DNA of 64,000 bases, taken from the NCBI RefSeq assembly GCF_014705615.1, contig NZ_JACXJA010000001.1, positions 275,616 through 339,615 on the forward strand, in the 5' to 3' direction. The notes beneath the pieces were generated by a model, which did not search any database, was not told where the DNA came from, and worked only from the letters and a program-made list of their open reading frames with translations. Positions 25,313-34,062 of the stretch are shown piece after piece. Source of the DNA: Paenibacillus oceani. GTDB taxonomy: Bacteria > Bacillota > Bacilli > Paenibacillales > NBRC-103111. Positions within the stretch are counted from its first letter, which is position 1; each line of letters starts with the position of its first letter. A program made the position numbers and the translations under genes.

Positions 25313-26632
25313 TTATTTGGCCGGTGGTTGTTGCTTGCTTAATTCGATATTTGCTTTCTCATTGGCGGTACGCAGTGCTGTATTGATATCGATTTCCCCG
25401 CGCAGCACACTGCTTACAAGCGGATTTAGCTGTTTTTTGACAATAACATCATACGGGTGAACCTTGGGGTAGGGCGCAGGCTTCATCTGCAGCGCTTGTA
25501 CGATATTTGTTCCCTTGACTGTTGCAATATCGGCACCGTAATTTTGTCGCAAAGCCGGCGATGGGATCGCCGAGACGCGACCGCGCGAGATAACAGCCTG
25601 GTTCTCCTCGGATGCGAGGAATGTCACTGCCATCCCTGCTTCTTTCGGATGCGGGCTATTAAAGGGTACAAGCAGGCTGTGGAAATCCAGCTGCATCCCG
25701 ACTGGTTTGCTGTCCGTAAATACGGGAACCGTAACGACATCCCAATCCATGGGTACGCCATTGCGATGCAGTTCTTCCAAATTTTTGACCATGCCGTTTA
25801 CCCAGTACAAGTACATACCTACGTCTCGTTTTTTTGTGAAGCTGGTGATTGTACCGGAATAATGTCCTTCCGGAGTTAAGTTGTCCGGTATACTGGTAAT
25901 GAGGTTCATCGTATCAAAGACACGTTTCCAGGAAGGTGTTTCCAAGGTAGCCTTGTTCGTCGCTGCATCGTAGTATGTCGCAGATACCTGTCCAGCCAAA
26001 TGCTCATAGCTGTTAATATCGATTCCCCGATATCGTTGACCTTCACTTACGCGTGCGATTTTTTTGCTGAGTGCAATGGCTTGTTCCCAAGTCATCTGGT
26101 CGGTTGGATAGGCCACGCCAAACTGATCGAAGATCGTCTTGTTGTAGAACAAGGCGAACGGGTTCAGGTATAGTGGCAGACCGTATATGGATTGCCCGTC
26201 GCCAAATGCCTGAATCGCTTCTATTGTCGACGGTTCATACCTGGAGAGGTCCAGGGAAGCGGCCCGAATAGCCGGTGTCAGATCGGCAAGCAGCTGCAGC
26301 TCCTTCAGCTTCGGAAACTGCTCGATACCGGTAAACAGGATATCCGGTCGTGTACCGGTTGTAATTAACTCGTCGATCGTTGGTTTTCCGTCGGATGAAT
26401 CGATGCGCTCTAATGTGATGTGCGGATATTTCTTTTTTAACGGTTCGACGATATAATTTGTGTAATCATGATCACTTAGCTGTGGTCCGTAGCGATAGAA
26501 TGTTAATGTGACCGCTTCTACCTTGACTTCGCTATTGTCTGCATCCGGCGTCCTGAACGAACAAGCGGCTAACACGCTTACGCTTAAACTCACACTGAGG
26601 GATAGGGCACATAGACGTTTGAATGTGAACAT
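25313..26632 (-). CDS. Extracellular solute-binding lipoprotein (family 1)
   Basis: This 439-residue lipoprotein has the lipobox ending in C24 (VLAAC). The mature part has the SBP_bac_1 pattern: 'PHITLERIDSSDGKPTIDEL', 'PLYLNPFALFYNKTIFDQFG', 'TWEQAIALSKKIARV' and 'VTFLASEENQAVISRGRVSA'. It captures a ligand, probably an oligosaccharide, outside the membrane for an ABC importer. GGAGAGG precedes the start. It heads an operon with the beta-helix protein and two phosphatases and is divergent from an AraC regulator, which probably controls it. No permease genes are adjacent. The arrangement of solute-binding protein plus pectate-lyase-like protein repeats that of the operon at 1-5,695. Confidence 0.9.
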   Translation of the reverse strand: MFTFKRLCALSLSVSLSVSVLAACSFRTPDADNSEVKVEAVTLTFYRYGPQLSDHDYTNYIVEPLKKKYPHITLERIDSSDGKPTIDELITTGTRPDILFTGIEQFPKLKELQLLADLTPAIRAASLDLSRYEPSTIEAIQAFGDGQSIYGLPLYLNPFALFYNKTIFDQFGVAYPTDQMTWEQAIALSKKIARVSEGQRYRGIDINSYEHLAGQVSATYYDAATNKATLETPSWKRVFDTMNLITSIPDNLTPEGHYSGTITSFTKKRDVGMYLYWVNGMVKNLEELHRNGVPMDWDVVTVPVFTDSKPVGMQLDFHSLLVPFNSPHPKEAGMAVTFLASEENQAVISRGRVSAIPSPALRQNYGADIATVKGTNIVQALQMKPAPYPKVHPYDVIVKKQLNPLVSSVLRGEIDINTALRTANEKANIELSKQQPPAK

Positions 26633-26763
26633 GGGAAACCTCTCCTCTTTTCGACTTGACTAGTCGTAGCTACACCCTGATCATAGCGAATTCGACTCTT
26701 GAACTAAATGGCACTAGGTAGTCATTTTTTTAACAATTGGTAGACAGAAACAGGAGGGGTACA

Positions 26764-27606
26764 ATGCTGTGGACCGAGAACCCGATTGAGTGGTATCATA
26801 CGTGGCGGTATGTCCCGGATGCATTCGACAAGCTCGGCGGACTATGGCCGCTTCACTTGGGACATAACATCGCGAAATCCCATTATACTAACGGTCCACG
26901 GCAAACGACATATGCAGATATCCATGTCGTGATGGAGGGGCGCGTTCGCTTTCAACATGGCGATCAAACGGTTGTATTGGATGCAGGCGATTTGTTTTGC
27001 AAATATCCCGATACACCGTACACCTACGCCGCAGAGCCGAGTGACGTCCCGCTGCGCATGATCTGGCTTGCCTTCGACGGTCCGCAAGTATGGCCGCTGC
27101 TCGGTATGATCGGGTTTGCTCCGGAACGTCCGTACCAGCGGCAGTCTGTCGATCAGGAATGCAGCATACTGCTGCAGCAGATGGTACGCTGGAGTCACGG
27201 GGAAGCGACTGAGCGTATGATGATGTACAGTTGGATGTACCGATTGTTCCACAAGTTGATCCCAGTACGGCACAGCGGGTCGGTTGCGGATTGGGTACAG
27301 AGAGGGATCGACTACATGCAAGCAAATTTTATGGAATCGATAGGTGTTTCTGATGTAGCGGACTATATAGGGGTTCATCGTACATATTTGACTCGCTTGT
27401 TCACAAAAGCGATTGGCATGCCTCCTACTGCGTACTTGTGCAAGCTGCGGATGGAGCAGGCGATGTATTATTTGAGGGAAACGCAATTGACGGTGACGGC
27501 CATTGCACATTCTGTCGGCTACCCGGACATTTATACGTTTACCCGTGCATTCTCACGGTATTACGGCATGTCTCCGCGCCATTTTAAGACTTATAATCAT
27601 AATTAA
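26764..27606 (+). CDS. AraC-family transcriptional regulator
   Basis: This 280-residue regulator has an N-terminal cupin-like sensing domain (about 35-110, 'VVMEGRVRFQHGDQTVVLDA', 'YAAEPSDVPLRMIWLAFDGP'). Two helix-turn-helix motifs lie in the last 100 residues: 'SIGVSDVADYIGVHRTYLTR' and 'QLTVTAIAHSVGYPDIYTFT', ending in the family signature 'RAFSRYYGMSPRHFK'. The ATG at 26764 has GGAGGGG in front; the open frame upstream is ignored. It is divergently oriented to the solute-binding protein operon, the common layout for activators of sugar-uptake operons. The inducer is likely the sugar handled there. Confidence 0.92.
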   Translation: MLWTENPIEWYHTWRYVPDAFDKLGGLWPLHLGHNIAKSHYTNGPRQTTYADIHVVMEGRVRFQHGDQTVVLDAGDLFCKYPDTPYTYAAEPSDVPLRMIWLAFDGPQVWPLLGMIGFAPERPYQRQSVDQECSILLQQMVRWSHGEATERMMMYSWMYRLFHKLIPVRHSGSVADWVQRGIDYMQANFMESIGVSDVADYIGVHRTYLTRLFTKAIGMPPTAYLCKLRMEQAMYYLRETQLTVTAIAHSVGYPDIYTFTRAFSRYYGMSPRHFKTYNHN

Positions 27607-27734
27607 TTGTAGTCTGGAAGCAGCGAAGCCCCGAAAGGAAGGCACCCTTGTCGATTCTTGGGGAATAAGCATTCGCACACATCTCTGAGAAGCGCTGCTC
27701 TCAGGACCAAATAACAACTTTTGACTCTCTCTGC

Positions 27735-27760
27735 GAAACCCGGCAGCATTCTCAACGTAT
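27735..27760 (+). promoter_or_regulatory. Sigma-W-like (ECF) promoter of spo0M
   Basis: GAAAC (27735-27739), 16 bases, CGTAT (27756-27760) match the extracytoplasmic-function sigma-W pattern (TGAAAC-N16-CGTA) and lie 40 bases before the spo0M start. In Bacillus subtilis spo0M belongs to the sigma-W regulon (from memory), which supports the reading. Confidence 0.6.
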
Positions 27761-27799
27761 CAGGGATTGTGTCATTCAGAAAAGAGGAGGAATCCCGTC

Positions 27800-28579
27800 A
27801 TGTCCATGTTCAAACGAATGCTTGCGAGCGTCGGGATCGGAGCGGCCCAAGTCAATCTCATGCTCCATCAAGATGTGGTGAATGCGGGAGATACGATCAG
27901 CGGTGTCGTCCGGATTGAAGGGGGCCGCGTCGATCAGCAGGTGGATGACGTGTACGCCTTCGTCATGACGCGTTATCTAAACGAGATGAACGACCGGAAG
28001 TCCGAGGTGGACGCGGAAGTAGGCAAATTTCTGCTTGCCGGGAAGTTTACTGTAGAAGCGGGACAAGTGTATGAGTTTCCCGTCTCGTTTCAGCTCCCGG
28101 TGATTACGCCGGCGACGATGGGCCGGACGCCCGTGTGGATTCAAACAGGGCTGGATATTAAGGAAGCGGTCGATCCGAAGGATCGGGACTCGCTGCAAGT
28201 AAGGCCGCACCCGTTCGCTGCGGTTGTTCTCGAGGCGGCCGGCCGGCTGGGCTTCCGGCTTCGGGAAGTCACGTGCGAATACGCGCCGTATTTCAGCCGG
28301 GCCAACGGATTGTCCTTTGTGCAGGAATTCGAATTCGTCCCTACGACACAGTTCCGGGGCCAGCTCGACGAGCTGGAAATCATATTTTACCCGGACGAAG
28401 ACGGAATCGACCTAATGCTGCAGATCGACCGCAAGGCGCGCGGGCTGGCCGGCTTGTTCGCCGAAGCGTTTGACGCCGACGAGCAGCTCGTCAAGGTACG
28501 GTTCGACCGGAATCAGCTTGCCTCCGGAGCAAGCTATATCGCCGAACAGTTGGCCGAGACGATCCGCAGGTATGTGTAA
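27800..28579 (+). CDS. spo0M: Sporulation-control protein Spo0M
   Basis: This 259-residue cytoplasmic protein has the arrestin-like fold of the Spo0M/SpoOM family, which influences sporulation and cell-wall or division functions in Bacillus. Typical are the start 'MFKRMLASVGIGAAQVNLML', 'VNAGDTISGVVRIEGGRVDQ', 'VDPKDRDSLQVRPHP' and the C-terminal 'FDRNQLASGASYIAEQLAET'. GAGGAGG precedes the ATG at 27800; an earlier in-frame ATG at 27767 lacks a site. The gene is monocistronic, with a sigma-W-like promoter in front and a strong terminator behind. Confidence 0.92.
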   Translation: MSMFKRMLASVGIGAAQVNLMLHQDVVNAGDTISGVVRIEGGRVDQQVDDVYAFVMTRYLNEMNDRKSEVDAEVGKFLLAGKFTVEAGQVYEFPVSFQLPVITPATMGRTPVWIQTGLDIKEAVDPKDRDSLQVRPHPFAAVVLEAAGRLGFRLREVTCEYAPYFSRANGLSFVQEFEFVPTTQFRGQLDELEIIFYPDEDGIDLMLQIDRKARGLAGLFAEAFDADEQLVKVRFDRNQLASGASYIAEQLAETIRRYV

Positions 28580-28611
28580 TCGGACGCCATCCTACAAGGC
28601 GGCCTGACACC

Positions 28612-28643
28612 AAGAAGCCTCTTCCGGTGCGGAAGGGCTTCTT
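28612..28643. terminator. Bidirectional terminator between spo0M and the yesN-like gene
   Basis: Stem AAGAAGCC+CTTCCG (28612-28626, one bulge) pairs with CGGAAG+GGCTTCTT (28630-28643). It serves spo0M on the plus strand and may also catch the convergent operon ending at 28682. Confidence 0.8.
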
Positions 28644-28681
28644 TCCCGTTTCTACAAGTATCAACGGCGGTTGAATACCTG

Positions 28682-30355
28682 CTAGGGAGACGACGAACTG
28701 CGCGATACCCGAAACTCCTGCGGAGTCACCTCGTTTTGTTTTTTGAAAAACCGGATAAACGCAAGCGCCGAGCTGTATCCGAGCTGAGCCGCAATCTCGT
28801 TCACCTTCATCGGGGTGTTCAGAAGCATCTCTTTCGCGGTTACATTTTTATAATCGTTCACGTATTTCGACAGCCCGATCCCGGTCATCTGCTTGTACAG
28901 CCTGGACAAATACGACGGATTCAAGCCCACGTAATCGGCCAGAGCCGTCAGCGAGATGTCGGTCGAGATATGCTCCTCGATATACCGGTGCACTTTATCG
29001 ACAACTTCGGTCGGCAGCTGCGAGCCCCGCAGCGCATTCCATTCGAAGAAGCAATCGGCGATCTGCCAGTAGTATTCGATCAGCCCCAGCCAGGAAGCCG
29101 AGTCGTCATGACGGAACAACCGGTCGAGGTCCACCTGCAAATTGACGTAATCGCGGATGTCCCGGTATTTGTGCAAATAAAACAAAAATACGGACGAAAG
29201 CGAATGGTACAATTCCGTTTTCCGCTCATGGGGGACGTCCGGGTCGTTCCATATCGAGGTCAGCTCGACAAACAGCTTGTTGAACTGCTCCCGGTGATTG
29301 TTCTCCAGACACGTCATGAGCAGTTGGACCCGGGCGTGATACACCCCGTCATGATACCCGTCCGCCTTATCCGGACCATCCGCCTTCTGAATGTCCTTGT
29401 CGGTCATTATGACCTCATGCAGCAAGCCGTGCCCTTGCATCAGACCGTATTTGAGCGAATGAAACCGGTTCGACAGACCGCTCCAGTCGATCGCCTCGCT
29501 TCCGAACAAAAACGATACCGACAGCCGCAGCAGCTTCCTGCATGTCGCCTGCACGTTCTCCAGAATTCCGCTCGTGTAGCGGTGGGCTCTTACCCAGTCC
29601 AGGCTGCCGGTCTGGCTGGACGACTCGCCCGATGCTTTCGGCTGGATGATCCACACGATCTTGGACAGCTCGAATACGACCGAGTAACTCCTCACTTGCG
29701 CCGACAAATACTCATCGCCAATATTTTGCAGCGCATAGGTGAGCAGCGCCTTGTCGGGCATCGTGAACATCTCTTTCCAGGCGTCAACCCTTCCGAGCAG
29801 CAAATAAACCGGCTGGGCGGCGTCAAGCGAAATGTCGATTTCCTTGAAAGCCTGCCTCAGCTCGCTCTCCGTCACCTGCTTGCCTTGGAAGAGTCCCCAC
29901 ATGTACTCCTTTTGCAGCGAAGGCAACGCCAACCGCATACGGGACTGCGCTCTCGTGACGATCTGCATCTGGTCCTGCTCTTCTTCGATTTTGGCAATCG
30001 CCCGCTCTACCGATCCGATAATTTTCTCGTCGCTTTCCACCTTGAGAATATAGTCAAACCCGCCGTAGGTTATGGCATTCCTCGCATAATGGAACTCATT
30101 GTAGCCGGTCAGGAAGATCACCTTGCAGGCCGGCCACTGCGACTTGATTTCCTGCAGCAGCTCGATGCCTTCGATTCCCGGCATCTTGATATCCGACACG
30201 ACGATATCGATCCGCCGCTCGGACAATATCTTCAAGGCTTCTTCGCCCGAATAAGCGCTCATCACCTCAAGCTGCAGGTGGTCGGTCTGTTCGAACAGCT
30301 CGAGCAGGCCCTCGACGATAATAGGAAGGTCATCCACGATTAGCAGTCGGTACAT
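28682..30355 (-). CDS. YesN-type response regulator (receiver plus AraC DNA-binding domain)
   Basis: This 557-residue DNA-binding response regulator is the output half of the adjacent sensor kinase. The receiver domain (1-120) has the acidic pocket D8-D9, phospho-acceptor D55 in 'VVSDIKMPG' and K105. A long middle region (about 130-440) is typical of the Paenibacillus YesN group. The C-terminal AraC domain (about 455-555) has two helix-turn-helix units (ISLTALADYVGLNPSYLSRL; VNEIAAQLGYSSALAFIRFF). GGAGGAG precedes the ATG. It is last in the operon, 13 bases after the kinase. It most likely activates the solute-binding protein promoter upstream or the divergent secreted protein when the kinase senses a sugar. 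Confidence 0.93.
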   Translation of the reverse strand: MYRLLIVDDLPIIVEGLLELFEQTDHLQLEVMSAYSGEEALKILSERRIDIVVSDIKMPGIEGIELLQEIKSQWPACKVIFLTGYNEFHYARNAITYGGFDYILKVESDEKIIGSVERAIAKIEEEQDQMQIVTRAQSRMRLALPSLQKEYMWGLFQGKQVTESELRQAFKEIDISLDAAQPVYLLLGRVDAWKEMFTMPDKALLTYALQNIGDEYLSAQVRSYSVVFELSKIVWIIQPKASGESSSQTGSLDWVRAHRYTSGILENVQATCRKLLRLSVSFLFGSEAIDWSGLSNRFHSLKYGLMQGHGLLHEVIMTDKDIQKADGPDKADGYHDGVYHARVQLLMTCLENNHREQFNKLFVELTSIWNDPDVPHERKTELYHSLSSVFLFYLHKYRDIRDYVNLQVDLDRLFRHDDSASWLGLIEYYWQIADCFFEWNALRGSQLPTEVVDKVHRYIEEHISTDISLTALADYVGLNPSYLSRLYKQMTGIGLSKYVNDYKNVTAKEMLLNTPMKVNEIAAQLGYSSALAFIRFFKKQNEVTPQEFRVSRSSSSP

Positions 30356-30368
30356 GCCGCTCCTCCCT

Positions 30369-32105
30369 CTAGCTTATTATGCTCAGTTTGATCCGGACCC
30401 GCAGCCCGCCCAGCTCGGATCGCGACACAGTGATGCCGTATTCCTCTCCGTAACGCAGCTGAATCCGGCGGTGCACATTCAGAATTCCCGTCGTCTCCTC
30501 GATCTGCTTCGACGAATACCGCAGCTTTTTCTGAAGCTGGCCGATGTCCTCATCCGTGAGGCTCTGGCCGTTATCTTCCACGTACAAGGCGAAATCGCCG
30601 TCCTCCCGTTCGCTGTGCACCCATAGTTCGCCCGGCCCGAGCATATTGCCGAGCGCATGCTTATACGCGTTCTCGATAATCGGCTGCAGGATGAGTCTCG
30701 GAACGGAGATCGCAGGAAATTCCCCGTCGAAGGCGACTTCGATCCGCTCCCCGTAGCAGATCGTCTGCATCTCGACATACGTCCGCGAATGCTCCACCTC
30801 AAGCTCCAACGGGATTTCGTCCTCATCGTTGCGGGTAATGAACTGAAAGTATTGTCCGATATATAAACAAAACTGGTACGCTTTCTCTTTCTGGTTGTCG
30901 GATTTGATCAGCCGGCAGAGCACAAAGAAACAGTTGTATAAAAAATGAGGATTGATCTGCGATTGCAGCCGTTTCAGCTCCGACCGCTGATTGCGGATCT
31001 GCTGCTCGTAGTTTTCCTCGATGAGCGTCTTCAAGGACCGCACCGTATCGTTAAACGCTTGATACAAATAGCCAAACTCATCCGCACCGCGGTCGATGAC
31101 GATCGGGTCGAGACGGTTCTGCTGAACGCGACGGAAGGAGTGCACCAGCTTCATAAGCGGCCGGTAAATCAACCGCAGCAGAAAATAAGTGAAAAACAGC
31201 ACGATACACACGGCAAGCGCGCAAGCCCACCAAAATAACGTCCGGTACACATCCAGAGATCCGAGCGCCATCTCTTCGGGGATGACGGTGATTGCATACG
31301 CCTTCCAGAGGCTCGAATATTTGTACACGGCCAGATGCTTCTTATTGTCGTACACGATCGTCTCGTAGCCTTCGCCCGACTGCAGCTCCTGCTTCTCCAT
31401 CGCGAACGATTTCATTTGTCCCAGCAGCTCCGGAGCCATCCCGGTCTCGATGTCCCAGCCCAGCTCCATATTCAGCAGCACGCTCTGCCCGCCGCGCGGG
31501 CGGCCGATTTGCGCCAGCGTATCCTTGATCTTGGCCGTGGACAGCTCGACCCCTACGATGTACATCGGGCTTTTGACCGCATTCGTCGGATACCGCATCG
31601 TGATGAACAGCCGGTTTTTCCAGAAAATAAACGGAGCCTCGTACAGATTCGCATTTTGCTGCATCGCTTTATATTCGTCCTCGTCCAGAAACGTCTCGTA
31701 GTCGTTGCTTAGGATGCTTCGTCTGATAAGCGGAATGTACGCCTTGGCTTCTTGAATAAAAGGACTGGAATGCTTCATCAGCTCCAGCCGCCGCTGAATG
31801 TCCAATATATTGCGCGACCGCTCGTATGAGCTCATCTCGTTGCCTGTAGCCGCCACTTCCATCAGATCGGTATCCATCACATAGTTCGGCAAATACCGGC
31901 TGATTCGATCCGCCTCCTGGTCCAGCGAATCCATATAAAACCGCGTCGTGTTCAGTACCGACTCCGTAATCTCGCTGCGGATATGCTCCGCGCCCTTCTC
32001 GTTGATCGTCCATGTGATCGCCATCAGCGGCAGCAAAGCCGCCAGGAAAGCAGCCATAATCTTTTTGAAAATCGAGGAATCGCGCAAAAAGAACAAGCTG
32101 TTCAT
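30369..32105 (-). CDS. YesM-type sensor histidine kinase
   Basis: This 578-residue membrane kinase has a first membrane helix at about 17-32, an extracellular dCache-like sensor (33-285), a second membrane helix (about 290-315) and a HAMP linker. The His_kinase domain has the phospho-accepting histidine in 'LQSQINPHFLYNCFF'. The ATPase domain has N-box 'LILQPIIENAYKHALG' and a degenerate G1 box 'LYVEDNGQSLTDEDI'. It phosphorylates the YesN-type regulator encoded next. AGGAGAG precedes the ATG. The position inside the ABC operon (permease, permease, kinase, regulator) indicates that it senses the same carbohydrate, perhaps through the solute-binding protein. Confidence 0.93.
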   Translation of the reverse strand: MNSLFFLRDSSIFKKIMAAFLAALLPLMAITWTINEKGAEHIRSEITESVLNTTRFYMDSLDQEADRISRYLPNYVMDTDLMEVAATGNEMSSYERSRNILDIQRRLELMKHSSPFIQEAKAYIPLIRRSILSNDYETFLDEDEYKAMQQNANLYEAPFIFWKNRLFITMRYPTNAVKSPMYIVGVELSTAKIKDTLAQIGRPRGGQSVLLNMELGWDIETGMAPELLGQMKSFAMEKQELQSGEGYETIVYDNKKHLAVYKYSSLWKAYAITVIPEEMALGSLDVYRTLFWWACALAVCIVLFFTYFLLRLIYRPLMKLVHSFRRVQQNRLDPIVIDRGADEFGYLYQAFNDTVRSLKTLIEENYEQQIRNQRSELKRLQSQINPHFLYNCFFVLCRLIKSDNQKEKAYQFCLYIGQYFQFITRNDEDEIPLELEVEHSRTYVEMQTICYGERIEVAFDGEFPAISVPRLILQPIIENAYKHALGNMLGPGELWVHSEREDGDFALYVEDNGQSLTDEDIGQLQKKLRYSSKQIEETTGILNVHRRIQLRYGEEYGITVSRSELGGLRVRIKLSIIS

Positions 32106-32138
32106 CGTAAACTCTCCTGTCGCGGCCTGGTTGTCCGG

Positions 32139-33023
32139 TTACCCTTTGACGCTCCCCATCACGATCCCTTTAATGAAAAGCTTCTGCAGGAACGGATAAA
32201 CGATCAGAATCGGGAAGGCCGCTACGAATATTTGGGCCGCCCGGCTCGTACGATCCGACAGCTTCAGCATCAGCTCGGCGTTCTCCGCCTTAATGAAGCG
32301 GAAATCCATCTGAATAATGACTGTCTGAAGGAACGTCTGGAGCGGGTAATTTTCAGTATGATTCATGTATAACATTCCGTCAAACCAGCTGTTCCAATGC
32401 CCCACCATCGTAAACAGTCCCGTCGTGGCGAGCGCAGGCAGGGACAAGGGCACATAGATTTTCCACAGTGTCGTAAAATGCCCCGCTCCGTCGATCCGCG
32501 AAGACTCCTCCAGCTCCTTGGGCAGACTGCGGTAAAAGTTCAGCAGCAGAATGACGTTGAATACCGGAACCGCCGTCGGCAGAATCAGCGCCCAGAGCGT
32601 ATCGATCAGACCGAGCGATTTTACCGTTAAGTAAGTAGGAATCAATCCGCCGTTGAACAAGATCGTAAATACGAAAAACCAGGCGTACCAGGTTCTCAGC
32701 CGGAACTGATGAGACTCCTTGGACAGCGGATACGCCGTCAGGATGACCAGAAACATGCTGAGCGACGTGCCCAGCACGACCCGCTGGACCGATACCCAGA
32801 ACGCGCGCAAATATTCGGGCTTGCCGAATACGTTGTTGTAAGCCGCCGTCGTGAATTCGACCGGCCACAGCGTCACTTTGCCGGCCGCGGCCGCGGCTCC
32901 GGAGCTGAACGAGATCGCCAAAATATGAATGATCGGCATCAGGCACAGGAAGGACAGGAGCGCCAGGAAGATGAAGTTGCACACGACGAATACCCTTCTG
33001 CCTAGTGATGTCTTTATAGTCAC
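32139..33023 (-). CDS. Carbohydrate ABC transporter permease (YtcP type)
   Basis: This 294-residue inner-membrane permease has six membrane helices. The binding-protein-dependent transport motif that contacts the ATPase (EAA loop) appears as 'ELEESSRIDGAGHFTTLWKI'. The C-terminus 'FPILIVYPFLQKLFIKGIVM' is typical of YtcP/LplC-type subunits. The start is GTG with GGGAG upstream. It pairs with the LplB-type permease encoded 31 bases upstream and with the solute-binding protein at 34,063. No ATPase gene is in the operon; in this group a shared MsmX-type ATPase usually energises several such importers. Confidence 0.93.
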   Translation of the reverse strand: MTIKTSLGRRVFVVCNFIFLALLSFLCLMPIIHILAISFSSGAAAAAGKVTLWPVEFTTAAYNNVFGKPEYLRAFWVSVQRVVLGTSLSMFLVILTAYPLSKESHQFRLRTWYAWFFVFTILFNGGLIPTYLTVKSLGLIDTLWALILPTAVPVFNVILLLNFYRSLPKELEESSRIDGAGHFTTLWKIYVPLSLPALATTGLFTMVGHWNSWFDGMLYMNHTENYPLQTFLQTVIIQMDFRFIKAENAELMLKLSDRTSRAAQIFVAAFPILIVYPFLQKLFIKGIVMGSVKG

Positions 33024-33054
33024 GGTAAGTCTCCCTTCTGCAAGGCGAACGCTC

Positions 33055-33960
33055 TTAGAAGATGCGGTAATTCGCCACGCGATAGGCTAACAGGTAAGAA
33101 AACGCGATCAGGATGAACGAAACGATCGACTTCAGCAAACCGACGGCCGTAGCGAAACCGAACTGCGCCTGCTGCACCCCCATGCGATAGACGAACGTAT
33201 CGATAATATCCGCGCTTTCGTACACCGGCGGGCTGTACAGGTTGAAGATTTGCTCGAATCCGGCATTCAGCACGTTCCCGATGTTCAGCGTCAGCATCAG
33301 GATAATGATCGGCAGCATGCCGGGCAGCGTAATGTGCAGCGTCTGCTTGATCCGCCCCGCGCCGTCGATCTCCGCCGCTTCGTACAACGACGGGTTAATG
33401 CCGGTCAGCGCGGCCAAGTAGACGATCGTGCCGAATCCGAACTCCTTCCATACGTCCGACATGACCATCACATACGGAAACCAGTCGTTGCTGCCCAAGA
33501 AAAATACAGGCTCGATGCCGAATAAGCCCAGCAATTGATTAAAGATGCCGGAGGACGGCGACAGCACATCGACCAATATCCCGCTTAACAGTACCCAGGA
33601 CAGGAAGTGGGGCAAGTAGACGAGCGTCTGGAACGTTCGCTTGATCCATTCTCTTCGCAGCTCGTTGAGCAGGACGGCCACCGTAATCGGCACGATCAGA
33701 CCGGCTATTATTTTCATCGATGCGATATATACGGTATTGAAAAAGATACGCCCGATATCGGGATAATCGATCAGCAGTTGAAAGTTTTTCATCCCGATAA
33801 AGGGAGAGCCGAACAGTCCTTTGTTCGGAACGTATTTCTGAAACGCCATCATGATGCCGGCCATCGGAACGTAGCTGAAAATGACGACCAGTACGATTCC
33901 CGGAACCAGCATCAGATGAAGCGGCCACTCTCTCTTCCAGATCCGCGCTAGCGCATTCAT
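33055..33960 (-). CDS. Sugar ABC transporter permease (LplB type)
   Basis: This 301-residue membrane protein has six helices and the EAA loop 'SLYEAAEIDGAGRIKQTLHI'. The N-terminal 'LMLVPGIVLVVIFSYVPMAG' and 'FQKYVPNKGLFGSPFIGMKN' are typical of LplB relatives. The ATG at 33960 is preferred, with AGGTGA five bases upstream; a GTG three codons earlier is inside that site. It forms the translocation channel with the YtcP-type subunit. It lies between the solute-binding protein gene and the second permease. Confidence 0.93.
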   Translation of the reverse strand: MNALARIWKREWPLHLMLVPGIVLVVIFSYVPMAGIMMAFQKYVPNKGLFGSPFIGMKNFQLLIDYPDIGRIFFNTVYIASMKIIAGLIVPITVAVLLNELRREWIKRTFQTLVYLPHFLSWVLLSGILVDVLSPSSGIFNQLLGLFGIEPVFFLGSNDWFPYVMVMSDVWKEFGFGTIVYLAALTGINPSLYEAAEIDGAGRIKQTLHITLPGMLPIIILMLTLNIGNVLNAGFEQIFNLYSPPVYESADIIDTFVYRMGVQQAQFGFATAVGLLKSIVSFILIAFSYLLAYRVANYRIF

Positions 33961-34062
33961 ATCATTCACCTCGCTGTATCCCTTCGGATGCTACCCTTGG
34001 ATCGAACGAAAAAAGAGGGAGGGACCGATTACGCCCATCCCCCGATAGCTTCGTGTGTTCGA

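Noticed and set aside
28736..30343. 535-codon open frame on the plus strand
   Set aside because: It lies wholly antisense to the yesN-like gene and shows no family motifs; long antisense frames arise from the GC-rich codon bias of the real gene.
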